Positions 14,349-21,455 of a DNA stretch of 21,455 nt are shown here, in pieces (within the stretch, counting starts at the first letter, position 1; each line of letters opens with the position of its first letter). The notes under the pieces are model-generated. The model was not told the DNA's origin, ran no database searches, and saw only the letters and a program-made list of their open reading frames with translations. The position numbers were made by a program, and so were the translations under genes. This DNA comes from Bacteroidales bacterium UBA1458. Lineage in GTDB: Bacteria; Bacteroidota; Bacteroidia; Bacteroidales; VadinHA17. The stretch spans positions 8,561 to 30,015 of the forward strand of contig DCSU01000099.1 of NCBI GenBank assembly GCA_002325785.1, written 5' to 3'.

Positions 14349-15506
14349 ATGAGAAACTGCTGTCTGTATCTTTCAATAGTTTTGGTTTTGCTGCTTAATT
14401 CCTGCAGCTCCTCCCGCCGTACTGCACGAACTGTTCCACCCTCAGGAGGCACAGCTTCCTATGTCACTGAATACATCAACAAGTACAGTGCAGTAGCGGT
14501 AAGTGAGATGCAAAGGACGGGTATTCCTGCAAGCATAACACTGGCCCAGGGCATGCTTGAGTCGGGTTATGGGCGAAGCACCCTGGCAACAAAGGGGAAT
14601 AATCATTTTGGCATCAAGTGCCACAGCAACTGGACCGGGGCAAGGATTTATCATGACGACAACCGCCGGGGCGAGTGCTTCAGGGCCTACAACTCGGCAC
14701 TTGAATCGTACAGGGACCATTCAGAATTTCTCGTTAACGGATCACGGTACAGTGAGCTTTTTAAACTAAGCAAAACGGATTACAGGGGATGGGCGCATGG
14801 CCTGAAGAAGGCAGGATACGCAACCGATCCGAAATATGCTCATCTGCTTATCGGGAAGATTGAAGAATACGGATTGCATGCTTATGACACAGGTACGAAA
14901 ATGGCGGGGGTGCCCGGAGAACAGGTGACAGCAATGCCCCCGACGGTGGCCCAGGCAAAGCCGGCTGCCACGACACCCTCAACCGTCCCGGCTGCTCAAC
15001 CAGCCGCGACACCCTCAACCGTTCGCGCTGCGGGGCCTGCCAAACCGCCTGCAACAACTGCGGCTGCGGCCGGCAAGGTGACTGACACAACCAATGTACA
15101 AAAATATACAGCAACAGAGACAACCCGTGAAGCCGAAGCTCCAATAAAGGTTATCAACCTGAGTACCGGTAATAAACCAGAGGTAAATAACGGGGTCGAG
15201 TATATAATCGCCGTGGAAGGCGACACCTTTGAGTCGCTTGCCGTGAAGCACCAGCTTCTGGCATGGGAGATAATCCGTTTTAACGACTTGAACTCAGGTA
15301 CACCCATTAAGCCGGGTCAGGTACTATACCTTCAGCTCAAGCGCACCAGGGCCGAGCAGGGCAACCAGATGCACACGGTTACCTCCGGTGAGACGATGCA
15401 CAGCATATCACAGAAATATGCCATCAAACTGTCATCGCTTTATAAGATGAATGTCATGGAGGAAGGCACTGAGTGCAAACCCGGGCAGAAACTGAGACTA
15501 AGGTAA
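14349..15506 (+). CDS. Lipoprotein N-acetylglucosaminidase with two LysM domains
   Basis: A 385-residue peptidoglycan hydrolase. The signal ends in a lipobox LNSC with C19 as lipidated residue, followed by SSS, so it is membrane-anchored. The glucosaminidase (GH73/FlgJ-like) domain spans about 40-178, with catalytic glutamate E71 in MLESGYGRS and NNHFGIKC (84-91). A Pro/Ala/Thr-rich linker (about 195-245) contains a near duplication of TPSTV-A. Two LysM modules follow: about 285-330 (EGDTFESLA...KPGQVLYLQ) and about 342-385 (SGETMHSISQKYAI...KPGQKLRLR), which bind glycan. It converges on fmt with a 10-bp gap. A role in cell-wall remodelling or daughter-cell separation is likely. Confidence 0.9.
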   Translation: MRNCCLYLSIVLVLLLNSCSSSRRTARTVPPSGGTASYVTEYINKYSAVAVSEMQRTGIPASITLAQGMLESGYGRSTLATKGNNHFGIKCHSNWTGARIYHDDNRRGECFRAYNSALESYRDHSEFLVNGSRYSELFKLSKTDYRGWAHGLKKAGYATDPKYAHLLIGKIEEYGLHAYDTGTKMAGVPGEQVTAMPPTVAQAKPAATTPSTVPAAQPAATPSTVRAAGPAKPPATTAAAAGKVTDTTNVQKYTATETTREAEAPIKVINLSTGNKPEVNNGVEYIIAVEGDTFESLAVKHQLLAWEIIRFNDLNSGTPIKPGQVLYLQLKRTRAEQGNQMHTVTSGETMHSISQKYAIKLSSLYKMNVMEEGTECKPGQKLRLR

Positions 15507-15516
15507 TTTGCCCACC

Positions 15517-16473
15517 TCAGGCCAGCTCCCATCCGTCAGGATCAAAGCCTCTCAGAAACTCAGAGGCTGTCATCCGTATCCGTCCTTCGGGTTGAAGAGA
15601 CAGTACCTCAATGGAACCGTTGACGCATGCGATAACCAGGTGTGATTTTTCAGAAACAATCATAGTCCCCGGGATCGTCTTAATGTCATCCCTGATTTTG
15701 CTTTCGAGGATCTTCAGGCGGATGGTCCTGTCTCCTGAGCGCATCGTAGCCAGTGCACCGGGGTAAGGCGACAGGCCTCTTATCCGGTTATGTACTTTCA
15801 CCGCAGTTTCCCTCCAGTTAATGACGGTGTCAGCAGGAAATATTTTTGGTGCCGGCGTCAGGACTTCCCCCTGCCTGACCGACTGCGGCACAGGTCTGAG
15901 TTTTCCGGCGAAAAGTCCTTTTGCCGTTTCCATGACCAGTGAAGCTCCCAGTTCCATCAACCGGTCATGAAGGCTTCCGGCCGTATCCTCCGTCCGTATC
16001 TCTTCTGACCGTGACAGGAGTATGCTTCCGGTATCTATATCCTTGTCAATCAGGAATGTAGTCACCCCTGTTACCTTCTCGCCGTTTATGAGGGCGTGGT
16101 TTATGGGAGCAGCGCCACGGTACTGGGGCAGGAGGGAGCCGTGCAGGTTGAAGGTGCCGAGGGAGGGTATGCTCCACACCTCTTCGGGAAGCATGCGGAA
16201 CGCTACAACTGTAAAAATGTCAGCCTTAAGGTTCTTAAGGGTGTCAATGAAGCCAGGGTCACGCAGCCGTTCCGGTTGCAGCAGCATCAGCTTATTCTCC
16301 AGGGCATATTGCTTTACCGGAGTGAAGGTTATTTTCCGGCCACGGCCGGCAGGCCTGTCAGGAGCTGTCACCACCGTAACTATTTCAAAGCCTGCTTCAT
16401 GCAATGCACGGAGGCTGGCAACCGCAAACTCCGTTGTGCCCATGAATACTATCCGTGGCAGGTTCTTAGTCAT
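15517..16473 (-). CDS. fmt: Methionyl-tRNA formyltransferase
   Basis: A 318-residue Fmt that formylates the initiator Met-tRNA with 10-formyltetrahydrofolate. The catalytic domain starts RIVFMGTTEFA (7-17); the active site is N109 and H111 in FNLHGSLLPQYRGAAPI, with the later aspartate D147 in DIDTGSILL. The C-terminal tRNA-binding domain contains NRIRGLSPYPGA (229-240). The ATG at 16473 is chosen because the next in-frame ATG, 47 codons upstream, only adds ribBA antiframe sequence. It overlaps the ribBA stop by 8 bp. It is the last gene of the five-gene operon. Confidence 0.95.
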   Translation of the reverse strand: MTKNLPRIVFMGTTEFAVASLRALHEAGFEIVTVVTAPDRPAGRGRKITFTPVKQYALENKLMLLQPERLRDPGFIDTLKNLKADIFTVVAFRMLPEEVWSIPSLGTFNLHGSLLPQYRGAAPINHALINGEKVTGVTTFLIDKDIDTGSILLSRSEEIRTEDTAGSLHDRLMELGASLVMETAKGLFAGKLRPVPQSVRQGEVLTPAPKIFPADTVINWRETAVKVHNRIRGLSPYPGALATMRSGDRTIRLKILESKIRDDIKTIPGTMIVSEKSHLVIACVNGSIEVLSLQPEGRIRMTASEFLRGFDPDGWELA

Positions 16474-17710
16474 TTTCGGCTTTGGTTGGCGTTTTGTAGC
16501 ATGACAGGTTGTGACCCATCTTAGTAGCCTTGGTCTCGAGATAGAATGAGTTGAACTTGTTTGGTGCGATGATAAGCGGGACGGTCTCAACGATGGTGAT
16601 ACCGTATCCTTCAAGCCCGGCCCTTTTGACAGGGTTGTTTGATATCAGCCTTACCCTGCCCAGCCCTATTCCTCTCATAATGTTTGCGCCTATTCCATAG
16701 TCGCGTTCATCCTCACGGAAACCCAGTTCAATATTGGCTTCCACGGTGTCCCTTCCCTGCTCCTGGAGCTTATAGGTTCGTATCTTGTTTATCAGGCCAA
16801 TGCCTCTTCCTTCCTGGTTCAGGTAGATGATCGCACCCTTACCGGCATCGTTAACCATCTGCATGGCCTGGTGAAGCTGTGGTCCGCAGTCACATCTCTT
16901 GGATGCAAAAATGTCACCTGTAAAGCATGAAGAGTGCACCCTCACAAGCACTGGTTCGTCTTTGGTCCATGTGCCCTTGACGAGAGCAGCATGTTCCAGA
17001 CCGTTGCTTACCTGCCTGAAAGGTATAAAATCGAAGTCGCCGTACTCGGTAGGCAGCTTGACCTGTTCTCCCATCTCAATAATGGATTCGAGGCCCAGGC
17101 GGTAGCGTATAAGGTCTCTAATGGAGATTATTTTTATCCCTAATTTCCGCGACAGTTGGAGCAGGTCCGGAAGGCGTGCCATGGAGCCGTCTTCATTCAT
17201 TATCTCCACCAGTGCGCCTCCGGGGCGCAGTCCTGCGAGGCGTGTAAGATCAACTGCTGCCTCTGTGTGGCCGGCTCTGCGAAGCACTCCTTTTGAGCGC
17301 GACTTAAGCGGGAATATGTGTCCGGGCCTTCCCAGATGTGTGGGCTTCGTTGCAGGATCGACTAGCGCTTTGATAGTCAGAGACCTGTCTTTGGCCGAGA
17401 TACCGGTGGTGGTCTCGCGGCTTAGCAGATCGACTGACACCGTAAAAGGTGTCTCGTGAAGTGAGGTATTGTGGCCGACCATCATATTCAGGTCAAGCTC
17501 CTCACACCGTTCCTCCGGAAGCGGGACACATATCAGTCCCCGGCCGTATGTGGCCATGAAATTAACGATCTCAGGCGTGACAAGCTCGGCCGCACAGATG
17601 AAATCACCCTCGTTCTCCCTGTCTTCATCGTCGACAACGATGACAATCCTGCCCTCTCTTATCTCGTCGATTGCCTCGTTGATGGTGTTAAGCTTTGTAT
17701 CTTCCGTCAT
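16466..17710 (-). CDS. ribBA: Bifunctional DHBP synthase / GTP cyclohydrolase II
   Basis: A 414-residue fusion enzyme supplying both starting branches of riboflavin synthesis. The RibB domain (about 8-205) makes 3,4-dihydroxy-2-butanone 4-phosphate from ribulose 5-phosphate: DDEDRENEGD (27-36) and RAGHTEAAVDL (145-155) are intact. The RibA domain (about 208-405) opens GTP: zinc cysteines C262, C273 and C275 (HSSCFTGD and RCDCG), QEGRGIGL (299-306) and the C-terminal SNNPVKRAGLEGYG. Both halves keep their key residues, so both activities are expected. It starts 1 bp after the stop of the GT2 gene. No FMN riboswitch is visible. Confidence 0.96.
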   Translation of the reverse strand: MTEDTKLNTINEAIDEIREGRIVIVVDDEDRENEGDFICAAELVTPEIVNFMATYGRGLICVPLPEERCEELDLNMMVGHNTSLHETPFTVSVDLLSRETTTGISAKDRSLTIKALVDPATKPTHLGRPGHIFPLKSRSKGVLRRAGHTEAAVDLTRLAGLRPGGALVEIMNEDGSMARLPDLLQLSRKLGIKIISIRDLIRYRLGLESIIEMGEQVKLPTEYGDFDFIPFRQVSNGLEHAALVKGTWTKDEPVLVRVHSSCFTGDIFASKRCDCGPQLHQAMQMVNDAGKGAIIYLNQEGRGIGLINKIRTYKLQEQGRDTVEANIELGFREDERDYGIGANIMRGIGLGRVRLISNNPVKRAGLEGYGITIVETVPLIIAPNKFNSFYLETKATKMGHNLSCYKTPTKAEND

Positions 17711-17711
17711 T

Positions 17712-18884
17712 CTAGACTCGTTTCGTGGGTTCCCATATCCCGTTTTTTATCCCTCTTACTGCCTTCACAAACCCCGCTGCCAGCGCTGCATTCATCAACA
17801 GGAACTGGGTTATGTACCTCTGGTATCTGATCTTCCTTGCATATCTGTCAAGCACCATGTCAAGCGCTGACAAAATTATGAAAATCAACTGAATTGCTGA
17901 TATCCAAAAATATAAATCAGAACGTCTTGAAAGAATGACGGTTGTCATAAAAAAGAGGCTAAGGAAAAGAGGGGTGAACCACCTCAGCACCTTATGCGAG
18001 AGGAAGACAAAGGAAGCTGAAAAATTACCCGCCGGGAAGGGTCCGAAGCGGAACAGGTTCTGGAAGGAGCCGGCTGCTATTCTTATTCTTCTGTGGAACT
18101 GGGCTGCCGTGTCAGCCTGTGTGTCTTCATAAACAATGGCCTCCGGGATATTGAATGATTTAAAGTTTTTACCCAGCACCGTCAGGCCGACGAAGAGATC
18201 ATCAACCAGTGTGTTCTCCGGTATGAGGGGGAAGAGTTCACGTCTTATGGCATAACATCCGCCGTATGGCCCGGGCATGGCTCCCCACAGGTCTCCCTCG
18301 GCCCTCTTGAGGTATGCCTCATACCTGCCGTATAAGTTTTCCTGTTTCGTTATGCCTTTCTCATCTGATGCCAGTGGTTGTACTGTAGCATCACACAGGC
18401 CTGTGTCCGGATGGCTGAACCCGGCCAGAAGATACCTGAGGGTGCCGGTTGTGAAGATGACGTTCGCATCTGTAATAACCAGGATTTCGCCCTGCGCAGT
18501 TGCAGCGAGATTATTCAGCATGGCAGACTTGCCTCTTCTCCGTTCATCATGGATAAACCTGACAGGGTTGTCGTTTGCTGTAATGTCGCGCATTATTTTT
18601 TCTGTTCCGTCATTAGAACCGTCTGAACCGATGATAATCTCCATCAGGTTTGTCGGATAGTCCGATATCAGTAGGCTTTCCAATTTTTCCCTGATTACCT
18701 TTTCTTCATTGTGGACTGACATTATAACTGAGACAGAAGGCTGTTGCGCCTCCTTCCCCTTCCGCGAAGTACTCCTTCCCCGGCTCCTCTTCATCCAGGC
18801 CATGGTCAGCACCAATGCCGGATAAATCAGGTATGTCCAGCCCAGAAGGACAAGTGCAATAATCAGTATCATTTCAGCTGCCAT
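17712..18884 (-). CDS. Membrane GT2 glycosyltransferase
   Basis: A 390-residue family 2 glycosyltransferase. An N-terminal transmembrane segment (about 5-30) precedes the GT-A domain, with VSVIMSVHNEE (51-61), GSDGSNDGT (86-94), the DxD-like TDAN (138-141), the acceptor-site DDL (228-230) and a QFHRRIRIA (262-270) segment in the place of QxxRW. Three further membrane segments follow (about 300-318, 325-345, 358-378). The architecture is that of processive or polyprenyl-linked sugar transferases at the cytoplasmic membrane. The sugar and acceptor are unknown. It overlaps the upstream glycosyltransferase by 11 bp and runs into ribBA with 1 bp between. Confidence 0.87.
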   Translation of the reverse strand: MAAEMILIIALVLLGWTYLIYPALVLTMAWMKRSRGRSTSRKGKEAQQPSVSVIMSVHNEEKVIREKLESLLISDYPTNLMEIIIGSDGSNDGTEKIMRDITANDNPVRFIHDERRRGKSAMLNNLAATAQGEILVITDANVIFTTGTLRYLLAGFSHPDTGLCDATVQPLASDEKGITKQENLYGRYEAYLKRAEGDLWGAMPGPYGGCYAIRRELFPLIPENTLVDDLFVGLTVLGKNFKSFNIPEAIVYEDTQADTAAQFHRRIRIAAGSFQNLFRFGPFPAGNFSASFVFLSHKVLRWFTPLFLSLFFMTTVILSRRSDLYFWISAIQLIFIILSALDMVLDRYARKIRYQRYITQFLLMNAALAAGFVKAVRGIKNGIWEPTKRV

Positions 18885-20082
18885 GGGTCAGCCTCCTGTA
18901 GAATTCAAGCAGTTCAGCGGTATTGGCAAGGTTGTCATAATTCCTTCGAACAAAATCCACGGCCGCCATTCCGGTTGCGGTTCTGAGGGGAGGATCTTTC
19001 AGGAGGCCGGTCAGGGCAGAGCAGAAGGAGGAGGCTTCGGCGGCAATGAACAATTCCCCGCCGCCACCGCAATGTAGTCCATCTGCTGCCACGGGAGTTG
19101 CCACCACAGTCCTGCCGAGGCTCATCGCCTCAATGATCTTGATGCGTAATCCGCTTCCTGCAAAGAGCGGTGCTATCATGACATTCATTGAAGCCATGTA
19201 CCTGTGTGCATCATCAACCTCACCTTCGTAGAAAACCCTCTCTCCGTGTATCCCTCTTTTCGTATTTGGCGTTGCCTCTCGGCCGGCAATATGGAGGGTG
19301 GCGCCGGGGATCTGTCGTGAGACGCAAGGCCATACCTTTTTGATGAACCAGCTTAACCCTGAGAGATTAGGTTCCCAGTTTAGCGCTCCGATGAAGCCGA
19401 CTCTTAGTCCTGCCCCCTCCGGTTCTTCTATATATTCAGCGGTTTCTGCGCCTGTTTCAGATATTTGCACCGGCTTGCCGGTCGACAGAGAGATGAACCA
19501 TCTGCTGTCCGGTTCGCTTATAGGTATCACGGCGTCAAATTGGCTGGCAGCTTCAGTCTCGAGCCTCTGGATTCTGACAGAGAGATTCTTCAGGTAATCT
19601 CTGTAGAACAAATTGGCAGAGGTATCAGCCATCATCTCCCTCAGGCGATGTTCGATGTTATGTGCTCTGAGCACCACGGGAGCTGAGGTTAGCTTCCTTA
19701 ACTCATCAAGATAAAGAGCAAACGGAAGGCCCTCGCACTGGATTATGTTGTAATCTCCTTCCTGGATAACCGACCGGAGTGCATGAAAAAACCTGGGTGA
19801 GCGGAAACGAGCAAGGTCATAGGGCTCATCAGAGAAGACGAGGTTCCTGAGCAATGTGAGGGGTTTGATTCTTGTGTCAACAGCTGTTTCCTCATACCGT
19901 TTAAGGAAATCAGGCACCATTGTTTCAGGATTCCCTGCCTGCCCGTGTTTTTCGGTTCTCATTGCCAGTACTGACACTTCGGCACCGTTGGCAACCAGTC
20001 CCTCAATGCACCTCACAGTCGCCACAGCACCTCCGTCATGTGGCGGCCACGGCGGTTTAGGCGACAGTACCAGAATCTTCAT
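18874..20082 (-). CDS. GT4-like (GT-B fold) glycosyltransferase
   Basis: A 402-residue glycosyltransferase of the GT-B fold, closest to family 4 as far as I can judge. The N-terminal acceptor half starts with the glycine-rich LSPKPPWPPHDGGA (6-19) and includes the RAHNIEHR segment (139-146). The C-terminal nucleotide-sugar half has VGFIGALNWEPN (228-239), LHIAGRE (263-269) and GSGLRIKIIEAMSLGRTVVAT (309-329), which carries the E-rich donor-phosphate motif. No membrane segment is seen. The start lies 26 bp inside the end of the permease gene, so translation is probably coupled. The donor sugar and product are unknown. Confidence 0.85.
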   Translation of the reverse strand: MKILVLSPKPPWPPHDGGAVATVRCIEGLVANGAEVSVLAMRTEKHGQAGNPETMVPDFLKRYEETAVDTRIKPLTLLRNLVFSDEPYDLARFRSPRFFHALRSVIQEGDYNIIQCEGLPFALYLDELRKLTSAPVVLRAHNIEHRLREMMADTSANLFYRDYLKNLSVRIQRLETEAASQFDAVIPISEPDSRWFISLSTGKPVQISETGAETAEYIEEPEGAGLRVGFIGALNWEPNLSGLSWFIKKVWPCVSRQIPGATLHIAGREATPNTKRGIHGERVFYEGEVDDAHRYMASMNVMIAPLFAGSGLRIKIIEAMSLGRTVVATPVAADGLHCGGGGELFIAAEASSFCSALTGLLKDPPLRTATGMAAVDFVRRNYDNLANTAELLEFYRRLTHGS

Positions 20083-21455
20083 TTTCTTTTTCAGGTTTTA
20101 TCCCGGTAAAGAAAGCGCCTATTTTTCTGAAGAAGAGGATATAGGTATCCGCGTTCATGATGGCAGCGTCGGTTGTGGCTTTGTAGGTAAGGAAGATGCC
20201 TATCGGGAACAGGATGATTGTTGAAGCCAGCATCCCCAGCGGAACGCTGATTATCAATTCCTTGGCAAACTTCTCTCCTGACAGTGTGATCACATAATAA
20301 AACAGGAAGAAGAGCACAGATATGACGGCAGGAGTGCCCAGTCCACCTTTCCTGATGATGGCACCCAGGGGTGCGCCGATGAAGAAAAAGACCAGGCATG
20401 CCAGAGGAAGGGTGTAGCGCTTGTATCTCTCCGCCTCGTACTTTTTAAGGTTTTTTGCCTCTGCCAGTAGCGACTCGCTTTTTTCGGCCATGAATGCCGT
20501 GCCGTCACGGGCGAAGTTGAGAGCCCGGTTGATTGAAGTACTCTTGTCCTGGAAATTCAGGGTGTCAAAGATTGCCCGGCAGTTGTAGTTTTCAAGCGCC
20601 TTTGCCTTTGCGGTGTCTCCGTATTGATAATAACCACCGGCTGGGTAGAAAAGTCTTGTTTTGCGGAATTCCTCGAAGTAGGCTTCAGACCGTGTTTTGT
20701 ACCTGGTGGAGAGTGAATCAACGAAGAATGTCAGGTCTGTTGTATTCAGCATGGCGTAGTTAGACCGGTAGAGGTCCATGCCTGACCTGCTGAGTCCGAA
20801 GCCGGTCAACTCAATGACCATGGTCTGTTCGGTGAATTTATCGCGGCGGAAGGGATAGCTCTTCTTCTCCTGGGGAACGTTCTTCTCTTCTATGTCCTTG
20901 TAGGCATACCCGTTGAAGAGGGTCAGTATGAGCCCGCTCTCATCTCCCGTGACTGACATATATCCGGAGTCGGCGTGGATGACGGATGTGTTTCCTATTC
21001 CTTCGCGGTGATCGTATATGTAGATGCCGTCCAGCCTGTTTGTCTCGGGGTCCTTGTCGGTGATCTTGATGCTGAAGCCATCTATTCCGTTGAAGAAGAT
21101 GCCTGACTGGATATCCAGTTCCGGCCGCTTACGGCGGATGTCGTAAAGGAGGGTTCTGGCCTTCCGGTTGGAGATTGGAAGGATATAGTCGGCGAAGAGA
21201 AAGGAGGCGATAGCCAGTAATGATGCGAAGATGAAGATTGGCATCATGATTCGCTGGAGCGGGACTCCTGCAGATTTGAGAGCAGTCAGTTCAAGGAACT
21301 CTCCCAGGTTCCCGAAGGTCATCAGGGAGGCAAGCAGTATAGCCAGAGGTAGAGAGAGAGGGACGAAGGTCAGGGAGAATTGGAAGAGCAGTTCGCCAAG
21401 AACTTTCAGTTCGAGGCCTTTGCCTGCCAGCTCATCGACATACATCCAGAGGAAC
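20057..21455 (-). CDS. LptF/LptG-family permease (start lies beyond the window)
   Basis: The visible 465 residues belong to the YjgP/YjgQ family, whose LptF and LptG form the membrane part of the ABC exporter that moves lipopolysaccharide to the outer membrane. The frame is open to the window edge (FLWMYVDELAGKG), so I treat the ATG at 21445 as internal and the N-terminus as missing. Two membrane segments follow near the edge (about visible residues 23-50 and 70-90), then a large periplasmic domain of about 240 residues, and three C-terminal segments (around FFFIGAPLGAIIRKGG, VISVLFFLFYYVITL, and LASTIILFPIGIFLTY). LptF and LptG cannot be told apart here. It overlaps the next gene by 26 bp. 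Confidence 0.87.
   Translation of the reverse strand, partial: FLWMYVDELAGKGLELKVLGELLFQFSLTFVPLSLPLAILLASLMTFGNLGEFLELTALKSAGVPLQRIMMPIFIFASLLAIASFLFADYILPISNRKARTLLYDIRRKRPELDIQSGIFFNGIDGFSIKITDKDPETNRLDGIYIYDHREGIGNTSVIHADSGYMSVTGDESGLILTLFNGYAYKDIEEKNVPQEKKSYPFRRDKFTEQTMVIELTGFGLSRSGMDLYRSNYAMLNTTDLTFFVDSLSTRYKTRSEAYFEEFRKTRLFYPAGGYYQYGDTAKAKALENYNCRAIFDTLNFQDKSTSINRALNFARDGTAFMAEKSESLLAEAKNLKKYEAERYKRYTLPLACLVFFFIGAPLGAIIRKGGLGTPAVISVLFFLFYYVITLSGEKFAKELIISVPLGMLASTIILFPIGIFLTYKATTDAAIMNADTYILFFRKIGAFFTGIKPEKENEDSGTVA

Noticed and set aside
16474..16614. A 47-codon upstream extension of fmt
   Set aside because: The added residues are low-complexity Ser/Arg/Thr-rich and overlap ribBA coding sequence; the Fmt fold starts at the ATG at 16473.
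16900..17710. FMN riboswitch controlling ribBA
   Set aside because: ribBA begins 1 bp after the previous gene, leaving no room for a leader, and no RFN-like sequence is seen.

Overview
The window reads as chromosomal DNA of a Bacteroidota bacterium, most likely of the order Bacteroidales. The evidence is: a subtilase ending in a type IX secretion (Por) sorting domain; DnaK ending in EEVK rather than EEVD; a histidine kinase/response regulator pair of the RprX/RprY type; start codons without Shine-Dalgarno sequences; and several upstream matches to the Bacteroidota -7 promoter element TAnnTTTG. Most of the content is housekeeping. I see no prophage, insertion sequence, CRISPR array, tRNA or rRNA.

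Left part (1-7250): arrays of short repeated words lead directly into a secreted endonuclease/exonuclease/phosphatase-family protein (+), which converges on a CCA-adding enzyme (-). Divergent from the latter is a cytosolic thioredoxin (+), followed by a strong hairpin. A minus-strand operon then runs, in transcription order, MORN-repeat secreted protein, type IX-secreted subtilase, xseA, xseB, with an ATGA overlap and short gaps. It starts just downstream of the dnaK terminator.

Middle (7250-13600): dnaK (-) is divergent from panB (+). An RluA-family pseudouridine synthase (+) follows, separated from panB by a REP-like hairpin flanked by AATAGGCAGTAGG words. Next comes a 289-base intergenic region that is the least explained part of the window. 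It holds a minus-strand terminator with no gene upstream of it, a structured stretch, four GTTAAA repeats phased at 10-11 bp, and a -7 element almost touching the ATG of the histidine kinase. The kinase and its regulator overlap by ATGA.

Right part (13600-21455): a second word array and a perfect 28-bp palindrome separate the regulator from cytidine deaminase (-), whose stop codon lies inside a repeat word. Divergent from it is a lipoprotein glucosaminidase with two LysM domains (+). It converges on a tightly packed minus-strand operon of five genes: an LptF/LptG-type permease (truncated at the window edge), a GT4-like glycosyltransferase, a membrane GT2 glycosyltransferase, ribBA and fmt.

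The most interesting material is non-coding: the candidate minus-strand RNA at about 11060-11230, its partial look-alike after the thioredoxin gene (3140-3222), the phased operator-like repeats before the kinase, and the dispersed palindrome/word repeat family. No gene in the window is unrecognisable, and I found no clearly new protein system.
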